A stretch of 64,000 bases of DNA, taken from NCBI RefSeq assembly GCF_002119405.1, contig NZ_MTBG01000002.1, forward strand, positions 1 to 64,000, written 5' to 3'. Below, in pieces: positions 8,211 through 16,136 of the stretch. Positions within the stretch are counted from its first letter, which is position 1, and each line of letters starts with the position of its first letter. Under the pieces are notes generated by a model, which saw only the letters and a program-made list of their open reading frames with translations, had not been told where the DNA came from and searched no databases. The DNA comes from Pseudoruegeria sp. SK021 (GTDB lineage Bacteria; Pseudomonadota; Alphaproteobacteria; Rhodobacterales; Rhodobacteraceae). The translations under genes and the position numbers were made by a program.

Positions 8211-8805
8211 GTCCATGAGGTTGTGGTTGGCTGCGGGACCGAGGTGATTGCCCGCCACCGCCGGTCTTACGCACGCGCCGACATGGTGTTCGACCCGATG
8301 CATTACCTGCCGTTGCTGGAGCAGAAGGTCGGTGCGCTCGATCAGGCATTCGTCGGGCGGACCTTCCACTGGAAGGTCCACGGGTCCTCCTCATCTCTGC
8401 AAGGCTGGGACCTGCCCGACGAATTCGCCACGCTGCGCCGGCTATTGGAGGCGCGGATGGGGAAGAAGGGCAAGCGTGAGTATGGTCAGGTTCTGCGTCT
8501 GCTGGAAACGTTTGACCTGATCCATCTGCACGCTGCGATCCGTCAGGCATTGGATCTTGGGGCCATCGGCTATGATGCCGTGAAGCATCTTGTCCTGTGC
8601 CGGATCGAGCGGCGTCCGCCCCGCCTTGATCTCGACATCTATCCCTATCTGCCCAGAGCACAGGTCGGGACGACGAACCCGGCCAGCTACATGAGCCTGA
8701 TGTCGGGAGAACCGGCATGAGCGACACCCCGCAGGTTCTATTGCAGCATCACCTCAAGGCGCTGCGATTGCCGACGTTCAAGAGCGAATATGACAAGCTG
8801 GCCCG

Positions 8806-8853
8806 TCCGGCGGCGTGCGCCGCCAATTTGGTGAGTTGCCTGCGGACGTACGC
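8806..8853. repeat. Palindromic mini-insert, type D copy 1
   Basis: About 48 bases inside istB after the codons for Leu-Ala-Arg. It contains the perfect hairpin GGCGGC-GTGC-GCCGCC (8809-8824), followed by a tail that includes TTGCCTGCGGACG. The expected host sequence (Cys-Ala-Ala-Glu-Gly-Lys-Asp-Pro-Val) resumes directly afterwards. Confidence 0.75.
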
Positions 8854-8915
8854 GGGGCGCAGCAGAGGGCAAAGATCCTGTGCAGTATCTGCAGCGGCTT
8901 TGCGAGTTGGAGTTG

Positions 8916-8963
8916 CCCGGCGGCGTGCGCCGCCAAATCATGACTTGCGGGCGGACGCCCGCT
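8916..8963. repeat. Palindromic mini-insert, type D copy 2
   Basis: A second copy about 110 bases downstream in the same orientation, after the codons for Cys-Glu-Leu-Glu-Leu. The same 16-base hairpin occurs at 8919-8934, with a tail containing CTTGCGGGCGGACG. The host frame resumes near Arg-Glu-Arg-Arg-Met-Val-Glu-Arg-Arg. Confidence 0.75.
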
Positions 8964-9226
8964 GGCGCGAACGCCGGATGGTCGAACGGCGGATCAAAGC
9001 GGCAAAGTTTCCGGCCACGAAAAGTCTCGACAGCTTCGACTTCAAGGCCATCCCGTCGCTCAACAAGGTCCTGACCATGGAACTTGCCCGTTGCGAACAC
9101 GCGGATCGCCGCGAAAACATTATTGCTCTGGGTCCTTCAGGAACCGGCAAGTCCCACATCGCTTTGGGCCTTGGCCTCGCGGCTTGCCAGAAGGGCCTGA
9201 AGGTCCGATTCACGACAGCCGCCGCG

Positions 9227-9269
9227 TTCGCCATTGTGCTCGAACCGATGGCGCATCAATGGCTCACTG
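9227..9269. repeat. Palindromic mini-insert, type E
   Basis: About 43 bases replace roughly two codons between Thr-Ala-Ala-Ala and His-Glu-Leu-Ile-Glu-Ala-Ala of istB. The arms GCCATTG (9230-9236) and CAATGGC (9257-9263) pair perfectly over seven bases. The insert shifts the frame and leads to TGA at 9272-9274. Confidence 0.7.
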
Positions 9270-9749
9270 CATGAGTTGATCGAAGCGGCTGATGACCGGC
9301 GGTTGCAACGGCTACAAAAGCTGATGGCAAGTCAGGACCTGTTGATCATCGATGAACTCGGCTTCGTTCCCCTGAGCAAAACCGACGCAGAGTTGCTGTT
9401 CGAAGTCATCTCGCAGCGCTATGAGCGCGGCTCGATCGTCATCACGTCTAACTTGCATTTGATGAATGGACCGAAGTCTTCGGCTCCAAACGCCTTACCG
9501 GTGCCATCTTGGATCGCTTGACCCACCATGTGCATATTTTGGAAATGAACGGCGACAGCTACCGGCTGAGACAGAGCCGAAAACTCCAGGACTGAACTCC
9601 CCAAAACAGCATTAGTGCTGGCCTACGGCCAGCGCGCTCTGGCACGCGTTAGCTATGTGGGGCGCACACGCGCCAGAGCGCCGCCGGCATCCCGAGCGTG
9701 GCCCCTTTTTTGCGCCGGTAAATGGCCCCTTTTGCCGCCGTGATTGACA

Positions 9750-10298
9750 CTGCACCAGAATAGTGGCAGCTTCCATCGCTGCTCACATCGAGTGTCCAAC
9801 GACGAGTTTGGGCGCCACATTTTTTGGGGAACCTACAGGTTAGATCGGCAACGACAAGAAGTGGCCCGTAGTTTCGAAGCTCGGAGTTCGGTGAGTTAGC
9901 ATGGCTGAACGTCTGAAAATTCAATAAGAAAAATTTTTCTTGCACTCCCAGCGAGCTTCTGCTTGCCGCCCACTGTCGATGACATCAAAGGGTAGGTCTT
10001 ACCTTAATTGGCACTTAGGTTGTAAGGTGCCAATTCTCTTTTAGGGGACCAACAGCTTTCCACTCATCTCCAACATGCGCCAGTTTGGTGAGGATGCGGC
10101 GTGACCGGACTGCGAAGGGCGGCATTTGCCTGACGCCGACCAAGATTCCCAGTCGACCCGAGCTATATGGATGCGCCGCATGCTCTGTGTTACGTATCAA
10201 ATACAATCGGCCCGACCAAACTCGGTCAGCAGAACTGTACCCCCGAACCAATGGAGCATCGTTTCCATGTTTGATCCCAAGGTTTTCGCCGGAATCTA
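9750..10298. other. Intergenic stretch between IS21 and tRNA-Ser
   Basis: About 550 bases without a supported gene. Open frames on both strands lack ribosome sites, and the plus-strand ones run into the tRNA. There is a small inverted repeat around TTGGCACTTAGG/AAGGTGCCAA at 10009-10033. A short run at 10239-10256 resembles part of the type E insert but is too short to call. The stretch is probably further decayed element or island DNA. Confidence 0.4.
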
Positions 10299-10388
10299 TG
10301 GCGGAGAGACAGGGATTCGAACCCTGGAGACGGTCTCCCGCCTACACACTTTCCAGGCGTGCGCCTTCGACCACTCGGCCACCTCTCC
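10299..10388 (-). tRNA. tRNA-Ser(GGA)
   Basis: On the minus strand a complete class II tRNA of 90 nucleotides including an encoded CCA. The acceptor GGAGAGG pairs with TCTCTCC, the discriminator base is G, and the anticodon stem CACGC/GTGTG encloses the loop CTGGAAA with anticodon GGA. A long variable arm (GCGGGAGACCGTC region) and the T-arm GGTTCGAATCC follow. It reads UCC/UCU serine codons. It lies at the right border of the mobile-element region, a common position for island integration at tRNA-Ser genes. No second copy of its 3' end was seen to mark an attachment site. Confidence 0.95.
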
Positions 10389-10722
10389 GTGCGGTGCGGT
10401 ATACTGCGGTTTTCAGCCGGTTCAAGTCGAATCCTGCCTAAATTTGAAAACAATGTGATTGGGGTGATGGTTGCGGCCATTTCAACCGGGGCGGGAAGGG
10501 CGGTCTGACCCGTTTTCATCCCGTTGGCGGCCGGCGCCGGGTCGGCACGCCGGTCAGACGTCATCCCGAACTCGGAATACCGACACGATAGGTCAGCCAC
10601 GTCCCCGTTCTACAGAGGCGATCATACAACTTGCGGCGTTGCGCGTGTTTCCATTTCCCAAAAGCCCGGCTATACACAGCCACCCGATCCAATAGGCGGA
10701 TCAGTCCCAAGCGGAGGAAGCT

Positions 10723-12093
10723 ATGACACGGGCCTGGAACAAAGCGGACTGGAGACAAAAACCTCGGGTTCAAATGCCGGATTATACCGACGCGGTTGCA
10801 CTTGCCGATGTCGAGGCGAAACTCGCGAAGTATCCTCCGTTGGTGTTTGCGGGCGAGGTGCGGACCCTGAAAAGCCAATTGGCACAGGTCTCACGCGGCG
10901 AGGCATTTCTGCTGCAGGGCGGCGATTGCGCCGAAAGCTTCTCAGAATTCGACGCGGTCGGTATTCGCGACACATTCAAAGTCATGTTGCAAATGGCGAT
11001 GGTCCTGACCTATGCCGCGAAAGTCCCGGTGGTGAAAGTCGGGCGCATGGCCGGGCAGTTCGCCAAGCCGCGGTCGGCGGCAACCGAAACCGTCGGTGGG
11101 ATCGAACTTCCATCGTATCGCGGTGACATCGTCAACGACATCGCATTCACAGCCGAGTCGCGCATCCCAGATCCGCAGCGGATGCTGCAGGCCTATACGC
11201 AATCGGCAGCGTCGTTGAACCTGCTGCGCGCGTTCAGCCATGGCGGGTATGCCGACGTCCATCAGGTGCACGCTTGGACCTTGGGCTTCACTGACCGGGA
11301 TGAGGCAGAACTCTACCGCGATATGGCCAACCGAATTTCGGACGCGCTGGACTTCATGAAGGCAGCGGGCGTGTCGGCTGACACAGCGCATACCCTGCGG
11401 TCGGTGGATTTCTACACCAGCCACGAGGCGCTGCTTCTGGAATACGAAGAAGCGCTGTGCCGGATCGATTCCACCACTGGCCTGCCTGTCGCCGGCTCTG
11501 GTCACCTGATCTGGATCGGCGATCGCACCCGGCAGCCTGACGGCGCGCATGTGGATTTCTGTCGCGGCGTCCAAAACCCGATCGGTCTGAAATGCGGCCC
11601 GTCCATGACTGTCGAGGACCTGAAGCTGTTGATGGAACGGCTCAACCCCGAGAACGAGGCCGGTCGCTTGACCCTGATTGCGCGGTTTGGCGCCGGGTCC
11701 GTCGGGGATCACTTGCCGCGTCTGGTCGAATGCGTGCGCCAAGAAGGGGCGAACGTGGTCTGGTCCTGTGATCCGATGCACGGAAACACGATCAAGTCGG
11801 CGTCGGGCTATAAGACCCGTCCGTTTGAAAGTGTCTTGCGCGAAGTGCGGGAGTTCTTCGAAATTCACAAAGCCGAAGGCACGCATCCGGGCGGCGTTCA
11901 TTTTGAAATGACCGGCCGCGATGTGACGGAATGCACCGGCGGCGTGCGTGATGTGACCGATGACGATTTGTCCTCCCGCTATCACACCGCGTGCGACCCG
12001 CGTCTGAATGCCAGCCAATCGCTGGAACTGGCGTTTCTGGTGGCCGAGGAAATTCGGGCGACCCAAGAACAGACCGCCGTCGCGGCAGTCTGA
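10723..12093 (+). CDS. aroG: 3-deoxy-7-phosphoheptulonate synthase, class II
   Basis: A 456-residue class II (plant/AroA-II type) DAHP synthase. It condenses phosphoenolpyruvate with erythrose 4-phosphate in the first step of the shikimate pathway. Visible family motifs are QGGDCAESF with the metal-binding Cys69, [31 protein letters not shown] and [15 protein letters not shown], which supply the remaining metal and substrate contacts. The length is normal. The ATG at 10723 follows GGAGGAAG. It is a single gene: it ends at a strong bidirectional hairpin and the next gene is convergent. The 334 bases upstream, to the tRNA, contain no other gene. Symbols aroF and aroA-II are also used for this type. 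Confidence 0.95.
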   Translation: MTRAWNKADWRQKPRVQMPDYTDAVALADVEAKLAKYPPLVFAGEVRTLKSQLAQVSRGEAFLLQGGDCAESFSEFDAVGIRDTFKVMLQMAMVLTYAAKVPVVKVGRMAGQFAKPRSAATETVGGIELPSYRGDIVNDIAFTAESRIPDPQRMLQAYTQSAASLNLLRAFSHGGYADVHQVHAWTLGFTDRDEAELYRDMANRISDALDFMKAAGVSADTAHTLRSVDFYTSHEALLLEYEEALCRIDSTTGLPVAGSGHLIWIGDRTRQPDGAHVDFCRGVQNPIGLKCGPSMTVEDLKLLMERLNPENEAGRLTLIARFGAGSVGDHLPRLVECVRQEGANVVWSCDPMHGNTIKSASGYKTRPFESVLREVREFFEIHKAEGTHPGGVHFEMTGRDVTECTGGVRDVTDDDLSSRYHTACDPRLNASQSLELAFLVAEEIRATQEQTAVAAV

Positions 12094-12118
12094 TCTCAGG
12101 CATTAGCTTAACGAATAT

Positions 12119-12154
12119 AAAAAGGGGCGGTGTCGGTGACACCGCCCTTTTTTT
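12119..12154. terminator. Bidirectional intrinsic terminator
   Basis: A ten-base-pair stem GGGCGGTGTC/GACACCGCCC (12125-12134 and 12138-12147) with a three-base loop, followed by seven T on the plus strand and preceded by an A-run. It can therefore stop both aroG and the convergent PAS gene. Confidence 0.9.
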
Positions 12155-12170
12155 GTCCACCAGGTCACGC

Positions 12171-12932
12171 CTATTCGGTGTCGTCGTTGGACGAGACCAA
12201 CCGCAAATAGGGCGGCGCGGTCTTGCATGTCAGTTTGGATGCGGCAGTTCTTTTCTCAAGGGCCGCGAACGGCTTTTGGTCCTCGGCAAAGCCAACGGTT
12301 TCGGCCGGGACATCCGAGGCAGGAATACCGCGCGCTGGAACCGCCGGAGCGCTGTCGGGGAACACCGCGACCCCAGCCACCGGCAGAACCTCGACGGCCT
12401 CCAGATCGAACCGACGGGGCGTCCGACCAATTTGTCCCTCGGTCACGAGGCATCCAAGCGCCCGGCTGACATCGCCCAAATCGCTTTTCAGCGGCAATAG
12501 CAGCACATCCGCTGTCAGGGCTGGTTTGCCAAACCCGGTTTCCGCGACGAGATGAAAGCGGACCGTGGCAGGCTGTTCAAACAGGTGTTCCATGGCATCG
12601 CTGATCTGGCGGCGGGCGTCGGGGGTGAACAAGGTGGTGACTGGCATGCCCCGGACCTCCATCCCCATCAGGTCGTTCAGATGGCTGCCCGCAAGCCGAA
12701 AGCGGGCGACGCCGGGGGCAATCCGTTCAAGAATGAAGGCATGTTCCAGCGCCCGATCAATGCCACGCGGGTCTATCTCAGACCGGAAGGGGATCGGACG
12801 ACCGCCCCTCAGACCTTCCCAATACGCTTCTACCTGGGCCATAGCGGGATGTTTCATTGCAACTCTGATGTTGACCATCGACACGATATTGCCGGAAGAA
12901 TTGACGACAGACGCGCCATCTTGAACACACAT
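12171..12932 (-). CDS. PAS_5-domain protein
   Basis: A 253-residue (or 235 if it starts at 12878) soluble protein with one PAS_5-type domain. The sequence from MKHPAMAQVEAYWEGLRGGR through GSHLNDLMGMEVRGMPVTTLF and the DA...ISDAMEHLF helix is the hallmark of this alphaproteobacterial family. The C-terminal 90 residues are low in conservation and proline/alanine rich. No output domain is present, so a role as an adaptor or small sensor is inference. It converges with aroG at a shared terminator. An ATG at 12878 (MVNIRVAMKHPAM) is an equally possible start. Confidence 0.7.
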   Translation of the reverse strand: MCVQDGASVVNSSGNIVSMVNIRVAMKHPAMAQVEAYWEGLRGGRPIPFRSEIDPRGIDRALEHAFILERIAPGVARFRLAGSHLNDLMGMEVRGMPVTTLFTPDARRQISDAMEHLFEQPATVRFHLVAETGFGKPALTADVLLLPLKSDLGDVSRALGCLVTEGQIGRTPRRFDLEAVEVLPVAGVAVFPDSAPAVPARGIPASDVPAETVGFAEDQKPFAALEKRTAASKLTCKTAPPYLRLVSSNDDTE

Positions 12933-13246
12933 ATAACAGACTCCACACCGAGTTTTAACACTTTTTCACAAAGGCGCTCGTCGATCAGGTTGAAAAGACC
13001 GGCCTGAGCAGCTTGAAATGAGTTTGAACATAAATTGCGTCAAAAGCGATGCGCATTAGATAGGGCTGGTTAATCGCTGATACGACCAACAGAGCCGAAT
13101 GAGATGTCTTTTAGACATGACTTCTGCCAAAGCGTAGAAGGTGACGCCCTGCACGCCTCGGGTTTGTTTGACGTTTTTCACCAGTTCGATCTTGACGTTT
13201 GCGGGCCAGCACGCGCATCTGCGCCCACTCATTTTGCAGGAAAGCG
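12933..13246. other. Intergenic stretch upstream of gmk
   Basis: About 310 bases without a supported gene, between the divergent starts of the PAS_5 gene and gmk. It should hold both promoters. A run of direct TTTTAACA and TTTTTCACA tracts lies at 12953-12970 and a small inverted repeat GTCTTTTAGAC is at 13105-13115. No further structure was recognised. Confidence 0.4.
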
Positions 13247-13894
13247 ATGATCATGGTAAATCGACGCGGCCTTCTGGTCATACTTTCATCGCCCTCCGGT
13301 GCCGGAAAATCGACGCTGGCGCGCAAATTGCGCGACTGGGATCCCTCGATCCGCTTTTCGGTCTCAGCGACCACGCGCACCCCGCGCACCGGTGAAGAGC
13401 ACGGGCGCGAATACTTCTTTCACGACCGGGAGACGTTTCAAGCCATGGTCGAACGCGAAGAAATGCTCGAACATGCAGAGGTGTTTGAGAACCTCTATGG
13501 CTCGCCCAAAGCGCCGGTTCTTGCAGCGCTGGCCGAGGGGCATGACGTTCTCTTCGACATTGACTGGCAGGGCGGCCAACAAGTGCGCAACTCAGTACGG
13601 GCCGAGGACGTGGTCTCAATCTTCGTGTTGCCACCCTCGATCGCCGAACTGGAACGGCGATTAAACTCCCGCGGGCAGGATCCGCAGGATGTCATTGCCG
13701 GACGGATGATGCGCAGTCGTGATGAAATCAGTCACTGGGCAGAATATGACTATGTGCTTGTGAATAACGATCTGGCACAGGCCGAAGCCGACGTGCAGGC
13801 GATTGTCACCGCCGAGCGCCTAAAGCGCAGTCGCCAGCCGGGCTTGATGGACCGGGTGCGGAGCTTGAACACCGAATTTGAGGAGCGGGCATGA
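13247..13894 (+). CDS. gmk: Guanylate kinase
   Basis: A 215-residue enzyme that phosphorylates GMP to GDP with ATP. The P-loop [10 protein letters not shown] is at residues 14-23, the GMP-binding segment [19 protein letters not shown] follows, and [11 protein letters not shown] is the Walker B-like strand. The C-terminal lid and core have normal length. The ATG at 13247 follows CAGGAAAG; upstream in-frame codons lack a site. The stop overlaps the start of the gamma-carbonic-anhydrase-like gene as ATGA, so the two are translationally coupled. Confidence 0.97.
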   Translation: MIMVNRRGLLVILSSPSGAGKSTLARKLRDWDPSIRFSVSATTRTPRTGEEHGREYFFHDRETFQAMVEREEMLEHAEVFENLYGSPKAPVLAALAEGHDVLFDIDWQGGQQVRNSVRAEDVVSIFVLPPSIAELERRLNSRGQDPQDVIAGRMMRSRDEISHWAEYDYVLVNNDLAQAEADVQAIVTAERLKRSRQPGLMDRVRSLNTEFEERA

Positions 13895-14418
13895 CCTTGT
13901 ACAGTTTGGACGGCATAGCGCCGGAATTCCCTGAAGACGGTGACGTCTGGGTGGCCCCGGATGCCAACCTGATCGGGCGGATCATTCTGATGACCGGCAG
14001 TTCAGTTTGGTTCGGCGCAACTTTGCGCGGCGACAACGAAGCCATCACCGTTGGCAACGGCAGCAATATTCAGGAAAACTGCGTTCTGCATACCGATATG
14101 GGGTTCCCACTGACCATTGGCGCCAATTGCACCATCGGCCACAAGGCCATGCTGCATGGCTGCACCATCGGGGATGGCACCTTGATCGGGATGGGGGCAA
14201 CCGTACTGAATGGGGCGCGGATCGGGCAGGGATGCTTGATCGGGGCAGGTGCCTTGATCACCGAAGGCAAAGAGATCCCGGATGGATCGTTGGTGATGGG
14301 CGCACCGGGCAAAGTTGTGCGGGTGCTGGACGCCGACGCACAGGCGGCATTGCTAAAATCCGCCGCATCCTATCAGACCAACATGCGCCGGTTCCGCGAC
14401 GGGTTGCGCGCACTATAA
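13891..14418 (+). CDS. Gamma-carbonic-anhydrase-like hexapeptide-repeat protein
   Basis: A 175-residue left-handed beta-helix protein of the gamma-CA/YrdA family. Hexapeptide repeats run from about residue 30 to 150. Three metal-binding His positions are present, in VLHTD, IGHKAM and LHGC, together with the conserved Gln-Glu-Asn in SNIQENC. It is therefore probably a metal-binding trimer, but carbonic anhydrase activity is unproven for most bacterial members. It overlaps gmk by four bases and is followed by the phoR upstream region. Confidence 0.85.
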   Translation: MTLYSLDGIAPEFPEDGDVWVAPDANLIGRIILMTGSSVWFGATLRGDNEAITVGNGSNIQENCVLHTDMGFPLTIGANCTIGHKAMLHGCTIGDGTLIGMGATVLNGARIGQGCLIGAGALITEGKEIPDGSLVMGAPGKVVRVLDADAQAALLKSAASYQTNMRRFRDGLRAL

Positions 14419-14435
14419 CACGGTTGCCCGGCTCG

Positions 14436-14453
14436 TTGACACAGAACTGTCAT
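14436..14453 (+). promoter_or_regulatory. Candidate PHO box upstream of phoR
   Basis: TTGACAC-AGAA-CTGTCAT, two seven-base half-sites at the 11-base spacing bound by PhoB dimers. The right half-site is a perfect consensus and the left is weak. It lies about 200 bases before phoR and fits autoregulation of the Pho genes. Confidence 0.5.
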
Positions 14454-14666
14454 GATCTGCCTGCTAAAGAGCACGGATCGGGTCTCGTCCCGAACCGGCT
14501 TGCGCTCCGATGCCGCCGAACACAGCCGCTTCCCCCCTCGTGATGCCGTCACTGCAGGAGGTCGCGTGTCACAATTGAACTAAGGATGTCCGACGAATGA
14601 CCTGCAAGACTGCAGTAAAGCAGCGCCTTTCGAGTGATATCCCGTCGACGGACAGGGTGCGCGATC

Positions 14667-15719
14667 GTGAACTCTGAACTTCTGAACGCTGTTCTGTCCG
14701 GAGTGCCGATGCCGTTGGTGCTGATCGGTGCGGATCAAAGCCTTAAATTGCTGAATGCACCCGCCACCGAAATGTTCGGCTCCGGCATGGAGGGGCGGCA
14801 TTACTTCAGCGTCCTGCGCCAACCGGCGATCCTTGACGCAATCTCGCGTGTTTACAGCAGCAAGGAACGCCAAGAAGCCCGATACAGTGCCAAGGATCAT
14901 GCGCAGGAAACCCTGTACCGTGTCATCTGTGCGCCGGTCCAGAACGGGTCGGGGCTTGGGGTATTGGTCAGCCTCGAAGATGTCACTTCCTTCGAAACCG
15001 CCGGGCAGATGCGGCGCGATTTCGTCGCGAATGTCAGTCATGAATTGCGCACCCCATTAACCGCGATCCTTGGGTTCATCGAAACCTTGCGCGGACCAGC
15101 CCGCAACGATGTCGAGGCCCGGGACCGGTTTCTAGAGACGATGGAACGCGAGGCCGAGCGGATGAATCGGCTGGTGGATGACCTGCTGTCCCTATCCCGG
15201 GTCGAAACCGAAGAGCGGGTCAGGCCCACCCAATTACAAGACCTGCAAGACCTTGTCCAAGCTGTCTGCCACAGCCTGCGGCCGCTGGCCGAAAGCGCAG
15301 GCGTCGAGGTGGTGATCAATGCGCCGTTGCCCGAGGCCCAGAAACGGGTGCAAGGCGATGCCGACCAATTGATGCAGGTTTTTACCAACCTGATCGAGAA
15401 CGCGATCAAATATGGCAGTTCCGGTGGCCGGATCGAGATCGACATCGTGCTCGTGCCTCGTGATCCGATCATGCGGGCTCCGGGCCTGCAAGTGGACGTG
15501 CGCGATTTTGGTGCCGGCATCGATTCCATCCATCTGCACCGGCTGACCGAGCGATTCTACCGCGCCGACAATCACCGTTCCCGGGACCTTGGGGGCACCG
15601 GATTGGGCCTAGCGATCGTAAAGCACATTGCCAACCGGCATCGCGGACGCTTGAAAATCGCCAGTGATCTGGGCAAGGGCAGTTGTTTCTCAATTGTTTT
15701 GCCAATTTCAGGCCCTTGA
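14667..15719 (+). CDS. phoR: Phosphate regulon sensor histidine kinase PhoR
   Basis: A 350-residue (361 if it starts at the GTG at 14634) histidine kinase. A PAS-like N-terminal region (VPMPLVLIGADQSLKLLNAP, about 10-110) leads into the HisKA dimerisation helix FVANVSHELRTPLTAILGF, whose His is phosphorylated. The HATPase domain follows with NLIENAIKYG and GGTGLGLAIVKHI. No hydrophobic segment long enough to cross the membrane is visible, so this PhoR is probably cytoplasmic and must sense phosphate through partners such as PhoU/PstB. Its position before pstB-phoU-phoB supports the name. Both candidate starts are GTG; neither has a strong ribosome site. Confidence 0.88.
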   Translation: MNSELLNAVLSGVPMPLVLIGADQSLKLLNAPATEMFGSGMEGRHYFSVLRQPAILDAISRVYSSKERQEARYSAKDHAQETLYRVICAPVQNGSGLGVLVSLEDVTSFETAGQMRRDFVANVSHELRTPLTAILGFIETLRGPARNDVEARDRFLETMEREAERMNRLVDDLLSLSRVETEERVRPTQLQDLQDLVQAVCHSLRPLAESAGVEVVINAPLPEAQKRVQGDADQLMQVFTNLIENAIKYGSSGGRIEIDIVLVPRDPIMRAPGLQVDVRDFGAGIDSIHLHRLTERFYRADNHRSRDLGGTGLGLAIVKHIANRHRGRLKIASDLGKGSCFSIVLPISGP

Positions 15720-15749
15720 ATTCAAACAGTAAATTATACACAGCCTTGA

Positions 15750-15778
15750 CTGTTACAAAACTGTCATGAAAGTGTTAT
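15750..15778 (+). promoter_or_regulatory. PHO box, three direct repeats
   Basis: CTGTTAC-AAAA-CTGTCAT-GAAA-GTGTTAT: three seven-base repeats at exact 11-base spacing, with the first two close to the PhoB consensus. It stands about 360 bases ahead of pstB, at the place where a pst operon promoter is expected. It strongly indicates phosphate-starvation control of the genes to the right. Confidence 0.85.
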
Positions 15779-16136
15779 AAAAGCGACTTTGTGGAGGCCT
15801 AACTCGCTGGACGAGAAGGCCCTACCTGGGCGTATCGTCGCCACAGTCAGGAGCGTGAGATGCAGTTTGCCAAACCGATCACCGCACCTCTGGTGTGGGA
15901 TGCCGCAGCTAGGCCAAATGTGACCCCGTTGCCGAACACGATGCGTTCGCCGTCGGTCTGGCTCTGATCGGAATGACCCAGATCGCAATCATCACGTCGG
16001 CCCCCAAAGGCATTACAGGCTTGCCTCCCGCAGCCTGCTGCACCTCTAGGTTCGGGACGCCCGGCCATCACAACCATACCTACAGCTATTATTTTGCGCC
16101 GTCGCCTCGTACGACGCTGGTGAGAGGAATACTCAG
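15779..16136. other. Scar where pstS-pstC-pstA would lie
   Basis: About 360 bases with no intact gene. A leader with CAGGAG and ATG at 15860 opens a 35-codon frame (MQFAKPITAPLVW and on) that closes at 15965-15967. Just before pstB, the frame ending TGA at 16121-16123 reads [19 protein letters not shown]-like residues and ends in the basic R-R-W tail seen in many PstA proteins. This may be the last 15-20 codons of a deleted pstA. The rest is not recognisable. A deletion of pstSCA is inference. Confidence 0.45.

Larger units (their letters stand above)
7114..8720 (+). pseudogene. istA: IS21 transposase IstA, broken
   Basis: The N-terminal helix-turn-helix (WVRKACPVEGMSAREAARLF then GIDRKTVSKIL) and the DDE-domain start (PGHAQVDFGE) are clear. 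Near 7567-7612 about 70 bases are replaced by a segment holding a type B palindrome. At 7660-7698 a type B insert follows LYDN and causes a stop at 7699-7701. At about 7911-7950 a third copy follows DALND and leads to a stop at 7968-7970. A one-base loss near 8058 shifts PHAPYNACDK. A 30-base type C insert at 8181-8210 adds ten residues in frame. The C-terminus (PRAQVGTTNPASYMSLMSG) is intact and its ATGA overlaps istB. Without these lesions the protein would be about 500 residues, the usual IstA size. Confidence 0.85.
8717..9595 (+). pseudogene. istB: IS21 helper ATPase IstB, broken
   Basis: The start VLLQHHLKALRLPTFKSEYD, the Walker A region ENIIALGPSGTGKSHIALGL, the Walker B region DLLIIDELGFVPLSKTDAE and the end LTHHVHILEMNGDSYRLRQS (followed by RKLQD) are all recognisable as the IstB/DnaA-like ATPase that assists IstA. 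Two type D inserts (about 8806-8853 and 8916-8963) replace parts of the N-terminal region. A type E insert (about 9227-9269) breaks the segment after FTTAAA and leads to TGA at 9272-9274. One base is missing near 9457 in the expected NLPFDEWTEVFG. The start overlaps the istA stop as ATGA. It is certainly non-functional. Confidence 0.85.
7052..9749 (+). mobile_element. IS21-family insertion sequence, decayed
   Basis: Contains istA and istB in the standard order with an ATGA overlap. The left end reads TGACCGTCGCGG at 7052. The right end, read inward, starts TGTCAATCACGGCGGCAAAA from 9749; the two ends agree at 13 of the first 20 bases. The right end carries two direct repeats with TGGCCCC (9699 and 9723), typical of the multiple terminal repeats bound by IS21 transposases. 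No target duplication was evident. Both genes are broken, largely by palindromic inserts. Confidence 0.75.

Noticed and set aside
9444-9480. Tenth palindromic insert in istB at the LMNGPK region
   Set aside because: The expected Asn-Leu-Pro-Phe-Asp-Glu-Trp-Thr-Glu sequence is present with a single missing base, so this is a simple frameshift and not an insert.
9649-9945. 98-codon minus-strand open frame
   Set aside because: It runs across the right end of the IS21 element, has no ribosome site and matches nothing recognisable.
10236-10258. Possible further copy of the type E insert near CGAACCAATGGAGCATC
   Set aside because: Only about 17 bases are similar and no paired arms are visible, so chance cannot be excluded.
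10085-10458. Plus-strand open frames of 110-118 codons
   Set aside because: They read through the tRNA-Ser gene in antisense, so they are by-products of the RNA sequence.
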